A DNA stretch of 64,000 nucleotides from Datura wrightii (Eukaryota; Streptophyta; Magnoliopsida; Solanales; Solanaceae), in the NCBI GenBank assembly GCA_035772735.1, contig JASDFA010000003.1, positions 58,524,501 to 58,588,500 on the forward strand, written 5' to 3'. Under the pieces are notes generated by a model. The model saw only the letters and a program-made list of their open reading frames with translations, was not told where the DNA came from and did not search any database. The translations under genes and the position numbers were made by a program. This document shows, one piece after another, positions 11,399 to 23,552 of this stretch. Within the stretch, counting starts at the first letter, position 1. Each line of letters starts with the position of its first letter.

Positions 11399-13871
11399 TG
11401 TCATGACCTGAGTTTACACCCTAATCGTAACACGGGACCTAGAACCACGAATAGCCCCAAGTCGACCCATGGAATAATCATAAAATAATACTAACAAGAT
11501 AATAGCTAACAGAATCCTAACTGAGAAGAAGCTAACTGAAAGAGTCTAATCAACACATAACAACATAATTTATTAAAACACTAGATCATAAGCTGAGTCT
11601 GTCTATACATGTCTGAAAGCCCCTACTAAACTGATGAGCTGCTGGGACAAGTCCCCAACTAACTCCTAAATACTGAAACTGGGATAAAACTAAAATAGGA
11701 AAATCATAAATCTTTTCCTCGCTAGATGAGGACTCACCACTAATAGATGAGGTGGGAAACATAGCGTGTATAACGCGTGGCTGAGTCTGGAAACCTAGAT
11801 ATATATTATAAAATGATATAACACATAAAGTATGCGATCAATACTTGGAATGTAATGAGTATATGGGAAACTTAGAGGAACTGAAACATGCAAATATGTT
11901 GAGAGAAAGTAAACTGAATGCATAACTAAACTGAAGTACAATGACCTTATCTAAAGAGTATAGATACTGATGAGATATGCCTATTTGAAATTGTTTAAAT
12001 AAAATATAGGTAAAGCTGATGCATAAGGATCATGTACATGCAACGAGTACTAATATTATCACTGATATCATACACTGTACTACCTAATTGCTTACAACTG
12101 ATACTGAATTCCACAGTGACATAGCTGAACTGAAGTCTGAGGCTATACTTAGCTGAACTAGAACTAAAATCATAAACTAAGGGAACTGTTCTATACTATT
12201 GAGAATCTCTGAGTGAGGTGAGGAAAACACTCACTACTATTGAGAATCCCTAACTAGACTGAGGAACACTCTCTACTATGGAGGATCCCTGACTAAGCTG
12301 AGGGAACACTCTCTACTATAGAGGATCCCTAAATGAGCTAAGGGAACAGTCTCTACTATGGAGGATTGCTAACTAAGCTAAGCGAACACTCTCTACTATG
12401 GAGCATCCCTGACTGGGCTAAGGGAACACTTTCTACTATGGAGGATCCCTGGCTGAGTTGAGGGAGTCACTCTCCACTATTGATGATCCCTTACTGAACT
12501 GAGGGAAACACTCTCTACTATTGAGGATCCCAATTATTCTAACACGGAAGACACCAATATGACATCATTCATCTAGTCTAGGATACTTCAGTTAATTAGA
12601 GACCTGATTGTTCAGCTAATCATAACATACTAAATTCATTAGAGTCTGATCAAAGCTACTTTCTACTAACAAGAGGCTCGAAAATCTGAAGAATCATGAT
12701 CATTCTTTATCTTCGAAATTCATCGCATCATAGACCCAGAAATTGTAGTATAAATCATGTATTCCAGATTCTTGAAAATTCATAGGTTCAAGCATATTTT
12801 AAACATATATACCGAAATCATAGTAAATGCGTGTATATTTTCATAAGGTCCATGTCTCGAAAATAGAACAAATTCATGGTAAAATTCTAGAAGACCATAT
12901 TACTATCCTATCATATATGTAAATCATGAGTTTGGGAGTAATTTCATCAACATGCATAGCTACTTATCATGTGAGTCTTGAAACCCATAGGGTACATGTG
13001 AAAATTCATGTATAGATTGAAACCTTAACGTATGCTTTTCTAGAAATCAAGGAATTAGGGGTTTAACCTAAATTTGGGATACAAGGATGAAAGGAAATCC
13101 TTGTTGAAGTCCCACATACCTGGCTTGGTGAAATCTTCCACTAGAATTTGGATCTTCAAGCCCTTGGAGAAACCCTAGGTGATCTTGAGCTTTGAGAGAG
13201 AAGAGGAAGAAGAGTTTGGGTGAGTTTTTGATGGAATGAGGGATTAGGCTAGATATTCCCGTTAAAATCGTCCCACATGATACCCAAAATGATGAAGTTT
13301 AGGAGTTAGAAGCATATGATTTTACGAAAAACCCTTGGAAATTCGCAGGAAAATTCCTACGACCAGTCCTCACGAGGGGCTTCATGGGTTGTAGGGCACT
13401 GGATGACTCATTAAGTCCCACTCGTGCTCACTTCTGGAAAATTTCTTAAAAGTTTCTCGAATTGCATATGACCAATATAACAAGTCGTTGCTTGACCTAA
13501 CGGGTCATCGTATCCATCCGTTACCACCAAATCATTTATTCTGAACTTCCACTCGAGGAATATTAGGATGACTCGTTACTGGATCCAACGAGTTGTCATG
13601 TCTCTCATCCCTTAAAGACTTGACTTGTGGACCGCTTCTCGTAATGAGAGGCTCCACGAATCATCACCTCACCCTACGAGTCATGACATGGGTCATTACA
13701 CCTGGGCTCCGAAATGAACACTCAATGCCTTCATGCCACGAGTCTGATCACGACTTGTCTAGTCACTGGACGAGTCATGCCACGACTCATACTGTGGAAA
13801 AATTTCTACTTTCCAACTAATTTCTTTCTTTAAGTCTATGGTCTGATCTTAGAAACTTTTCGGGTGTTACA
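11399..13871 (-). repeat. E2 3' LTR (2473 bp)
   Basis: On the plus strand it begins TGTCATGACC and ends GGGTGTTACA. In element sense it is TGTAACACC...GGTCATGACA. It matches 16269-18736 with visibly more divergence than the E1 or E5 LTR pairs, so E2 is older. Confidence 0.9.
12191..12535 (-). repeat. 40-bp-period tandem repeat in the E2 3' LTR
   Basis: Eight to nine degenerate copies of a 40-bp unit containing CTCTCTACTATGGAGGATCC and AGCTGAGGGAACA. The CTCTACTAT starts fall at 12271, 12311, 12351 and 12391, with near matches at 12431, 12472 and 12513. The 5' LTR carries the same array at 17055-17400. I did not see it in the E3, E4 or E7 LTRs, so it marks a subfamily. Confidence 0.9.
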
Positions 13872-13884
13872 ATATCTCCCCCTT
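13872..13884 (-). promoter_or_regulatory. E2 polypurine tract
   Basis: In element sense AAGGGGGAGATAT directly abuts the 3' LTR. The preceding GAGGATGAATGTTCCC block is shared with E3, E4 and E6. Confidence 0.85.
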
Positions 13885-14204
13885 GGGAACATTCATCCTC
13901 AAATTTGGGTAAATATACTAGAAATCTGGGGAACGAAATTGCTATCCCAAATACTACACATCCAAAGATGAAAACTAACGAGGTGACTAAGCTGAAAGTC
14001 TAGGGAAAAAGATGCAACCTAGAGAACTAAATACTAAGAGCTGAATGCTAGTGGAGTATCTGACGTCGAGCTAACTATATATCTAAACCGAATTTCTAAA
14101 TCATACATACATGCTGAGACATGAGAGGGACTACAAGACATGAAACTATCATGAAGCTAGATAGGGTACTGTGGAGGAACTATTTCCTCAGACGGGAACT
14201 GAGC

Positions 14205-14880
14205 TGGTATAGATTGAGTTATCATTCTCAAACTACTTTCTGATACTCAAATGACTATCATGATATCTTATCTGACTAAAAGTAAGGGACTCATAAGCAT
14301 GAATCATTCATGACATCTAAAACTGAGCACATACATGAGGTAACCTGATCCTCTTAGCTACTAAAGCAACCCTAAAGACTGAGTTTGAGGCTGAGCATAC
14401 TGGAAGACATGAGTTAACACACATAGCTAGTTTACGACATGAAGTTGAGACTTATAAATTCGTAGAGTAAGACTAGGATCGCTATCTGAAGTAGTCATCT
14501 AGACTTTTGGAAGGTTGCACATAAGAATGTTTAGAGCGTAACTTCAACTGAGCATGAGGGGAAATCATCTAAACCTAAATGGATTGGTACCCTATAACTA
14601 TTAGTGTTGGGTCTCCCCCACTGGCGCACTCAGGATTTGACTTGTCTCATCGACTTATCATCTCCCCCTTAGCTTTAAGTCACCATTCTAAGGTTCCTAG
14701 ATCTTTCTTAAGGTTGGGCTAAACTACTAACTCTTAATTCCTCCTTCACCTCTAAAATTCACTAATGGCTTCATGCTCATACATATTTAACACCATATAT
14801 CGAAAATCTCCTGTCAACATACATTAAAGGACTTCCTACTCTGTACTGGGGTTCTGGGGTCTAACAACATGCAAAGAGTA
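14205..14880 (-). other. E2 filler region shared with E3 (replaces pol)
   Basis: In element sense this stretch follows the gag zinc knuckle and ends at the untranslated region that normally follows integrase. It aligns by eye with E3 39800-40260. Shared segments include AGCTAAGGGGGAGATGATAAG-like sequence, a CTTCATGTC...TAAACT block, and GATTCATGCT with CCTTACT. I see no long reading frame and no protease or RT motifs. The integrase end seen at the homologous place in E4 (about 46040) is missing. Confidence 0.75.
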
Positions 14881-14908
14881 ACACAATTAGTTAATAACAT
14901 ACCTGCGA

Positions 14909-16052
14909 CTACTTTTGGAAATTTTCCATGATCCTGATATGCTGACAAGGCGTAAGAGCGGTTTTAACCTGTACTAGAAGATGCACCTCTTGAAATGGGC
15001 GGATTGTTAGAGCTACTAAAGAGGTGGGTGGGGCTCTACTCTTTCCCCACTTGGCTACTGTGCAATCTTTGAGCTTATGACCCAACTTGACGCACCAAAA
15101 ACAAGCGCCAGAACCAATCATGCACGCCCCAAAATGGTTCTTCCCATAGTTCATACTAGCTTGATATGTAATCTACCTTACCCTAGTCTGTACGGGATAC
15201 TAGCTTTTCGAAGGTGCTGGGGCTAATGACCTCTGCTGGGAGCACGAGCTGTGTCCACCACTCATCCTATGATGGGAGAACTCTGAATCTCCTGTCCTAG
15301 CTCTCTTGGGCTTTCTCTCACTTTCTGTCACCTACATCACCTCTATTTGTTGGGAATATATCACCAAGTGTGAAAAGTCTATGTACTTGGGCAATATGGT
15401 GATCCTTCACTCCTTGATAAGGAGTCTGCCACTCCGTTCACGAACCTACTCACACAAGCCCTCTGGTTGGCTACCATCTCTGGTGCATACTTGGACAACT
15501 GGGTAAACTCCAATGCATACTCCTATACAGTCATACTGGTTTGCCTCAAGTTGATGAACTCTGCCGCCTTTGCCTCCCTCAACTATCTAGGGAAAAATCC
15601 GTCCAAGAAGGCAGTCATTAACTCATCCCAACTTACGGGGACTGCTCTGACTCCCCGACTATCCTTCCACTGACAAAATCATATATGAGTGACCCCCTTC
15701 GGCTGGTTGGAGGATAAGTCTGCACTCTCCATTCCCATTACCCCTATAATCTGGGTGATCTTCTAGATCTCCTCTAAGAACTCATACGGGTCTTCGTCCA
15801 CCTTTGACCCCAATAATTCTGGTAGGTTCATCCAGAGGAAGTCTTTACTATAGCCGTTGCTACGTTCCCATTCTGGGGAACATGAAGCACCACCTGCTGA
15901 TTAACCTGAATAGTCATGGCCTTTACCAACATATGAAAGGCTTCCATAAACTCGACATGAGTAGCATGTTCATTTATCAGGTTTGCGGGGGCTGGTGGGG
16001 CTTTCTGGTGCCCATTACCATTTCCCCTTCCATTTGCTCTTCTGGGAGGCAT
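14909..16052 (-). pseudogene. gag: E2 gag (degenerate)
   Basis: Gag starts at the ATG at 16052 (MPPRRANGRGNGNG, the same start style as E3 and E4) and is broken by several stops and frameshifts. The N-terminal 75 residues are readable (15828-16052). The middle is degenerate. The C-terminal part (14909-15154) holds an intact zinc knuckle CFWCVKLGHKLKDC (C-x2-C-x4-H-x4-C). Nothing resembling protease follows. Gag would coat and package the RNA. No intact product is possible from this copy. Confidence 0.85.
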
Positions 16053-16253
16053 TATATACAAGTGCGTAAAGCACGAGTTAGGAGAGGAACCATTAGACTC
16101 TCAAACTCTACGCACGACAAGAGTCATGAAAAAAGGGGAACTTTCTTAAAATGTCTCATAGCCTCTTTTTCATAAGTGTAGCACGCTTCAGATCCATGAG
16201 ACAGACTCCACTTAACGCGGCTCTTAGAAACCCTAGGACACTCTAAGCCTTTA

Positions 16254-16264
16254 CTCTGATACCA
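16254..16264 (-). promoter_or_regulatory. E2 primer-binding site (initiator Met tRNA)
   Basis: TGGTATCAGAG on the minus strand lies four bases inside the 5' LTR, in the same position and sequence as in E1. Confidence 0.85.
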
Positions 16265-16268
16265 TGTT

Positions 16269-18736
16269 TGTCACGACCCAAGTTTACGCCTTAGCTGTAA
16301 CATGGGACCTAGAACAACGAATAGCCCCAAGTCGAACTATGGAATAATCATAGCATGATACTAACAAGATAACAACTAATAGAATCATAAATGAGCTGAA
16401 GCTAACTGAAAGAGTCTAATCAACACATAACAACATAATTTATTAAAACACTAGATCATAAGTTCAGTCTGTCTATACATGTCTGAAAGCCTATACTAAA
16501 CTGATGAGCTGCTGGGACAAGTCCCTAACTAACTCCTAAATACTTAAACTAGGATAAAACTAAAATAGGAAAATCATAAATCTTATCCTTGGTAGATGAG
16601 GACTCACCACTGACAGCTGAGGTGGGAACAGAATGTGTCTAACCGCGTGGATGAGTCTGGAAATCTAGATCTATATCATAAAATGATATAGCACATAAAG
16701 TATATGGCTAGTACTTGGAATGTACTAAGTATATGGGAAACTTAAAGGAACTAAAACATGCAAATGTGCTGAGAGAAAGTAAACTGAATACATAACTGAA
16801 TGCATAATTGAACTGAAGTACAACAACCCTATCTAAAAAGTATAGATACTAATGAGATATGCTTATATCAAAATTTTTAAATAAAATATAGGTAAAGTTG
16901 ATGCATAAGGATCATGTATATGCATTGAGTACTAATATTATTCACCGTACTACCTTGCTGACAAACGAGACTGAACTCCATAGTGACAGATATGAACTGG
17001 AGTTTGAGGCTATACTGAGCTGAACTGGAAGTAAAATCATAAACCAAGAGAACCCTTCTCTATTATGAACTACCCTGAGTGAGCTGAGGGCAAACACTCA
17101 CTACTGTTGAGGATCCCTGACTAGACTGAGGGAACACTCTCTACTATGGAGGATCCTAGACTAAGTTGAGGGAACACTCTCTACTATGGAGGATCCCTAA
17201 CTAGCTAAGGGAACACTCTCTACAATGGAGGATCCCTGACTGGGCGGAGGGAACACTCTCTACTCTGACGGATCCCTGATTGAGCTATGGGAACACTCTC
17301 TACTATGGAGGATCTCTGACTGAGTTGAGGGAGTCACTTTCTACTATTGACGATTCCCAACTGAACTGAGGGAAACACTCTCTACTATTAAGGATCCTGA
17401 TTATACTAACATGGGAGACACCTATCTGACATCATTCATGTAGTCTAGGCTACTTCAGCTAATCAGAAACCTGAGTGATAAGATAATCATAACACACTAA
17501 ATTCATCAGAGTTTGATCAGGGCTACTTTTTACTAATAAGAGGCCCGAAAATTTGAAGAATCATGATCATGATTTATCATCGAAATGCATAACATCATAG
17601 ACCCAAAATTTTAGTATAAATCATGTATTCTAGATGCATGAAAATTCATAGGTTCAAGTCATATTTTAAACATACACCGAAATCATAGTAAAACCATGTA
17701 CATATTTCATAAGGGCCATGTCTCAAAAATAGATCTAATTTATGGTAAAATTCTAGAAGATCATACTACTATCCTATCATATACGTAAATTACAAGTTTG
17801 GGAGCAATTTCATCAACATGCATAGCTTCTTATCATGAGAGTATTGAAACCCTTAGGGGACATGTGAAAATTCACGTATAGATTTAAGCCCTAAGGTATG
17901 CTTTTCTAGAAATCAAGGAATTAGGGTTTTAACATAAAATTTGGCACAAAAAGATTAAAGGAAATCCTTGTTGAAGTCCCACATAAGTGTCTTCACAAAA
18001 TCTTCCACTAGAATTCGGATCTTGAAGCCCTTGGAGAAATCCTAGGTGATCTTGAGCCTTGAGAGAGAAGAGGAAGAAAAGTTTGGTTGAGTTTTTGATG
18101 GAATGAGGGATTAGGCTAGATATTCCCATTAAAATCGTCGCAGTTGATAGCCAAAATGATGATGTTTAGGGGTTAGAAACATACAATTTTATGAAAACAC
18201 CCTTGGAAATTCACAGGAAAATCCCCGCTGCTAGTCCTCACGAGGGACTTCACTAGTCATGGGGCACTGACGACTCGCTGAGTCCCACTCGTGATCACTT
18301 CTGGAAAATTTCTTAAGAGTTCCTCGAGCTTCTGACGACCAGCATAACGAGTCATTTCTTTACCTAACGGGTCATCGTATCCATTTGTTTCCATAAAATA
18401 ATTTATTCTGAACTTCCACTCGACGACTCTCAGGATAACTCATTACTAGATCCAATGAGTCATCATGTCTCTCCTCCCCTGAAGACTTGACTTACAGATA
18501 GTTTCTCATAATGTTGGGCTCCAAGACTCATGCCTCAGCCCATGAGTCATGATGTGGGTCGTTACCCCTGGGCTCCGGAATGAACACTCAATGCTTTCAT
18601 GCCACGAGTTTGATCATTACTCATCTAGTCACTGGATGAGCCATGCCACGACTTTTCTTGTGGAAAAATTTCCGCTTTCCAACTGATTTCTTACTTTATG
18701 TCTGGGGTTTGTCTTAGGAACTTTCGGGATATTACA
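16269..18736 (-). repeat. E2 5' LTR (2468 bp)
   Basis: On the plus strand it begins TGTCACGACC and ends GGATATTACA. It holds the 40-bp-period array at 17055-17400. The stretch 18200-18660 has several degenerate ACGAGTC and GACTCGT half-sites typical of this LTR superfamily. Confidence 0.9.
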
Positions 18737-18741
18737 AGCGA

Positions 18742-19002
18742 GCTAGTTAGGGGTGTTTTCCCATCAGCTCATCAGACAGTTTAGAGGTTTATCAGCTATT
18801 ATGCAGATTTTTAACTTTATTGAGTGTTGACTCTGTGTATGATTGATGTTATACGTAATGTTATTGAGACTTTAGCTTATTCATGTTTAAGTTATTAGTT
18901 TCCACTTTCTTTAGTTGCTATATTCATGCCATGAGTTGACTTGGAGCCATTGTGGTTCTAGGTCCCTTGTCTCGGTCCAGGGTCCCAGCTCGGGTCGTGA
19001 CA
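18742..19002 (+). repeat. E0 LTR, right end
   Basis: The host LTR resumes after E2 (GCTAGTTAGGGGTGTTTTCC) and ends CTCGGGTCGTGACA at 19002. No primer site follows. Instead sequence of another LTR (the E7 remnant) begins. E0 is therefore either a solo LTR or the 3' LTR of an element extending left of the window. Confidence 0.8.
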
Positions 19003-19104
19003 TCGAATAACTCTAAAGCCCTAGAACTATGTAGCCAGCGTAGGTTATTGGTTTGGGTGACTCCTCAGATAAGTCTCTAGTACAGACTTCAATTATGTAT
19101 CCAC

Positions 19105-21195
19105 AATTTAAGTTTCATCCTCTGTCCCCGTGGGGTACACTAGATTTCTTTATTCGAAAGAAGGATGGTTCTCTTCGTATATGTATTGACTATCAATAGT
19201 TAACAAAGTCACCATTAAAAACAAGTATCCTCTTGACAAAATTGATTACTTGTTTGATCAACTTCAGGGTGCTAAGTGCTTCTCAAAGATAGATCTTAGG
19301 TCGGACTATCACCAGCTCAGAGTTAGGGAGAGTAACATTCTGAAGACAACTTTCTGGACTCGGTATGGTCACTATGGGTTTGTAGTTATGTCTTTTGTTC
19401 TAACAAATGCTCCTGCAACTTTTATGAATTTGATGAACATGATGTTCAAGCCATATTTGGACATGTTTGTGATTGTCTTCATAGATGACATCCTCATATA
19501 CTCTTGGAGCAAGGAGGAGCATGCCACTCATTTGAGGATTGTGTTGTAGGCTCTAAAGGATCACTGGCTATTTGCTAAATTTAGCAAGTGTGAGTTTTGG
19601 TTGGACTCGGTAGCATTTTTGGGCCATGTGGTGTCAAGCGAGGGTGTGCAGGTGGACTCTCAAATGATAGAAGTTGTAAAGAATTGGCCTAGACCAGTTA
19701 GTCCTTTGGATATCATGAGTTTCTTGGGTTTAGCTGGCTACTAAAAGAGGTTTGTTGAAGGATTTTAATCCATTGCTACACTGTTGACTAAGCTGACCCA
19801 GAAGAAAGTCAAATTTTAATGGTTGGATGCTTGTGAGAAGAGCTTTCAGGAGTTAAAGACTCGATTCACTTTATCCCTAATGTTGACCCTACCTAAGGGT
19901 ACAGATGGATTCATTGTGTATTGTGATGCCTCTAGGGTTGGTCTTAGGTGTGTGCTGATGCAACATGGTAAGGTCATTACGTATGCTTCTAGACAGCTTC
20001 AGACGCATGAGAAGAATTACCTAACGCATGAACTAGAGTTGTGACTAAGTGTCCGAATTGTCAACAAGTGAAAGTGCAACATCAAAGACTAGGAGGTGGG
20101 CTACAAGACATCAGTATCCCCACTTGGAAGTGGGAAGAGATAAATATGGATTTCATGACAGGGTTAACTCACACACATTCATAGTATGATTTTATTTGGT
20201 GGTTATAGAAAGGTTGACTAAAGCAACCCATATTCTACCGATTAAGATTACTGTCTCAACGGAGGATTATGCTAAATTGTACATTCAGGAGTTAGTTTGG
20301 TTGCATGGATTTTCCTTGTCCATCATTTCAGATAGAGGTACTCATTTCACTTCACAATTTTGGAGATTATTTCAGAAGGGACTCAGCACTCAGGTCAAGC
20401 TTAGCACAACTTTTAACCCACTGACGGATGGTTAGGCTGAGTGGACCATTCAAACTCTCGAGGATATTTTGAGAGCCTATGTGATTGACTTCAAAGGTAG
20501 TTGGGATAATCATTTACCTCTTCCCGAGTTCTCCTACAACAAGAGATACCACTCCAACATTCAGATGGCTCCGTTTGAGCCTCTTTATGGGTGGAGATGT
20601 AGATCACATATTCATTCATTTGAGGTAGGTGAGGCTACATTGACAGGGCCAGATTCAGTTCATGAGGCTTTGGAGAAAGTTCAACTTATAAGGGAAAGGT
20701 TGAAAATAGCTCAGAGTCATCAAAAGTCTTATGCTGAGGTGAGGAGGAGAGAACTGGAGGTTGGAGTTGATGATTGGGTGTTTATGAAGGTGTCTTCCAT
20801 GAAGGGAGTGATGAGATTCGTGGAGAAAGGAAAGCTTAGTCCCTGATATGTTTTTCCCTAAAGAATTGCGAGATGTGCTAGCAAGGTGGCCTATGAGTTG
20901 GAGCTACTAGTGGAGTTGACATTGGTACATCCAGTTTTCCATGTATCATTATTAAAGAAGTGCGTCAGTGATTTAACTTTGGTTGTCCCCGTGGAGAGAG
21001 TAGGTGTGAAGAAAAATCTCAACTAAGAGGAGGTACTAGTTGAGATCCTTGATCCAAAACTTGAGGAACAAAGAAGTAGCTTCAGTGAAAGTCTTGTGGA
21101 GGAATCAGCTTGTTGAAGGAGCTATGTTGAAAGCCGAAGCAGATACGATGACTAGATACCCACATTTATTTCCTTCTTACCCAGTTCCAACATGA
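19105..21195 (+). pseudogene. pol: E7 pol remnant (RT, RNase H, integrase)
   Basis: RT starts abruptly near the SPWG motif and retains FIDD around 19480, in the frame 19250-19549. RNase H is recognisable at 19823-20044 (VYCDASRVGL, then ASRQLQTHEKNY). At about 20044 it jumps straight into the second half of the integrase zinc finger (KCPNCQQVK), so the RNase H end and the H-H part of the finger are deleted. The integrase core (ISDRGTHF at about 20330) and the tail with DWVFMKVSSMKGVMRF follow. Many stops make it non-functional. Confidence 0.9.
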
Positions 21196-21420
21196 GGTAT
21201 CAGTTTCCTCTTTAGTACTCTATTCAGTTTCATGTTAGTTCATGTCTCTCAGTTCCTTTCATGTCATTACATGTATGTATGATTCATGAATTCAGTTCAG
21301 TCATGTACATCAGTCCGGAGTCAGTCACTCCGTCGGTTTTTAGCTCAGATATTTAGTATTTGAGATATTAGTTCCCTTCCCCAGTTTTTAGTATGTATAG
21401 CCTACATTCGAAGACAAATT

Positions 21421-21438
21421 TTCCCAAGGCAGAGATAT
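21421..21438 (+). promoter_or_regulatory. E7 polypurine tract (degraded)
   Basis: TTCCCAAGGCAGAGATAT abuts the 3' LTR. The usual G run is interrupted by C. Confidence 0.7.
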
Positions 21439-23552
21439 TGTAATACCCCAAAAGTCCCTAAGACTAGATGAGAGAAATGAAAATGAGTTCAGTAGAAAAA
21501 TCTGCATTTTTGCCTTAGTACGACTCGACCTACGATTCATAGGTTGGTAGTATGGGTCGTAAGAAGACCCATGACCAGCTTAGAGATTTTTTTCCCAAGA
21601 CCTTGAGTCCCCACTACGTGTCGTAGTATATGGGTACGACCCGTGATCAGGAGTCGTAGCAAGTCTTTGTAGTTATCCAGTGATTGATGGTACGAGTGAT
21701 GGTACGACTTGTAGGATTGTGTTACGTATTATAGTAAGATTCATAGAACTATTCAGAGGGTTGGAGGTTTTGGACGTGGTCAGTACAGGAGGATACCACG
21801 AGTCTTAAGAGGATTGTACGACTCACGGTACGATTCGTGACAGCTGACAGAATAGTTTTTCCTGCGAATTCATTTAGGGTATTTTTGTAAATCCTAAGCT
21901 CCTAAGACCTAAACTACATCATTTTAAGCCCTGAAAGTAGTGTATTAGGCGAGTTTAACCTATTCTAATTCATTCTACTCCCATGTATGCATTGTTTGAG
22001 GGTTCCATTGAAGATCAAGCCTAGAATTCCTCCAATTCTCCTCCAAATCTCTTGGGCTTTCAAAATCAAGATAAAAATCATTTTACCAGGTATGTAAGGC
22101 CATGAATGAGATTTTTCGTTCACTCTCATACCCGAATTTCTCCACAAGTTATTGAATTCAAGTGTTGATTCAAGTGTATGATCCTATGGGGTTATATCCC
22201 AATTTCATGAAATTCTCAATGCTTTATGTATGGGTCAACTTCCTCAATGCTTAAAATCATATTTTAAGATCTATGGGCAGATTGTATACTTATTTTCGAT
22301 TATAAATTTATGATTTCAAATTTTAGAAAATTATTCCCAATTATACAAGTGTCATGAAAAGTCAAGTTTATGATTCTACTATGATTGTGGTTCTCCTAAG
22401 CCCTAATTCATGATTTATGATATGATTACCTACAAGTACTCTTCATGAATTTATGAATCTCAAGTATAGTGATATTCTTAAGCATGTATGTTCTTCATGA
22501 TTTATGAGTTTATGATTTTGGCCGACTCACCGGCCCTTATTTCATGGCTAATCATGTATTTCAAGTATGACCAAGTATGTTATGATTTAACTAGCCATGA
22601 ACTTCATGTATGACTTTACGATTATATTATGAGCCTTCATGTGCATGTTTTTGGGAGCCGTGTCTAGCACCGAGTAGGCCTGACATTCAGGTAAACTTTA
22701 TTGTCTCAGAACTATGTGCCAACATAGGTTTATATTCATAGACTTTAGGTGGGTCCCTATTAGTGATATCACGCCATTTATGTCCCTTTCCTGGCAAGCC
22801 CCTGGGCGGCTCTGCCCACTTGAGAGAGAAAGTTGGGGCATAATTTAAGCTCTATCATGATTGAGTCGGTTAAGACGAGTCCTCCTATTGTTCCCTATGA
22901 TTTACACATTGTCATGTTTACGATACTTTGGCTCAAGTTATGTTTTACAAGGTTTCTCTTATGATTATGACTAGTTTATGAATGATTTTGAAAACCTTGA
23001 GCCCAATGTTTATGGTATGATTATCATTCATGTTTGGAATGTCCTACTCTTATGAACTCTTATGTATTTTATTAGTCTGTGTTTACTTATCTTGCATACT
23101 CAGTACATTCAAAGTACTGACCGCATACTCTATGCTATATCATTTCATGATACAGGTCTGAGAGAAAAAGACCCAGCCATGCCATTAGTGTTTCTTCCGT
23201 ATCAGTCTTGTTAGCCAGTGTTGGCGAGTCCTCGTCTTCTGAGGACATTCAATTTAGTTTGTTATTTTGTTATTTTAGTTACAGACTTTTGTTGAGCTAG
23301 TTGGGGATGTCGTCCCATCATCTCATCAGTTATGTTAGAGGTTTTTTAGACAACATGTAGAAACTCAGCTTGTTAGTGATGACTCGATTTATAATTATTA
23401 TGTGTGTAGATTTCCGCTTATTCATGTTCAGTTTATCAGTTTTCGCTAATTTATATTCTTTAGAAGCTATGTTCATGCCATGGGTTGATTTGTAGCCATT
23501 TGTGGTTCTAGATCCCGTGTCTTGGTCCGGGGTCTCAGCTCGAGTCATGACA
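21439..23552 (+). repeat. E7 3' LTR (2114 bp)
   Basis: Starts TGTAATACCCCAAAAGTCCC and ends GAGTCATGACA. The first 400 bp hold several degenerate ACGACTCGT/ACGAGTCGT half-sites. The rest is A/T-rich with no convincing reading frame. Confidence 0.9.

Larger units (their letters stand above)
11399..18736 (-). mobile_element. E2: pol-less Tekay-family element (gag plus non-coding filler)
   Basis: A minus-strand element with two LTRs of about 2.47 kb and an internal region of only 2.4 kb. Flanks are AGCAA (11394-11398) and AGCGA (18737-18741), a 5-bp duplication with one transition. The host LTR E0 resumes exactly at 18742. The internal order in element sense is primer site, degenerate gag, a filler region shared with E3, a 3' untranslated region and a polypurine tract. 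PR, RT, RNase H and integrase are absent, so this is a non-autonomous element of the terminal-repeat-with-gag kind. It would need enzymes supplied by a relative such as E4. Confidence 0.9.
19003..23552 (+). mobile_element. E7: partial Tekay-type element
   Basis: A plus-strand element missing its front half. It consists of a short LTR remnant (19003-19094, similar to E6 LTR 36133-36212), then directly RT, RNase H, integrase, a polypurine-like tract and a complete 3' LTR. The end of the 5' LTR, primer site, gag and protease are deleted. The right end, at 23552, abuts protease-RT linker sequence of E6, so E7 inserted into E6 pol. The left half of E6 is outside the window, so the target duplication cannot be checked. 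Confidence 0.8.

Noticed and set aside
12191..12535. Regular 40-bp repeats as a possible CRISPR-like array
   Set aside because: Units are contiguous and degenerate with no unique spacers, lie inside an LTR and recur in the partner LTR.
15804..16175. 123-codon plus-strand reading frame
   Set aside because: Shadow of the E2 gag N-terminus, which reads MPPRRANGRG on the minus strand.
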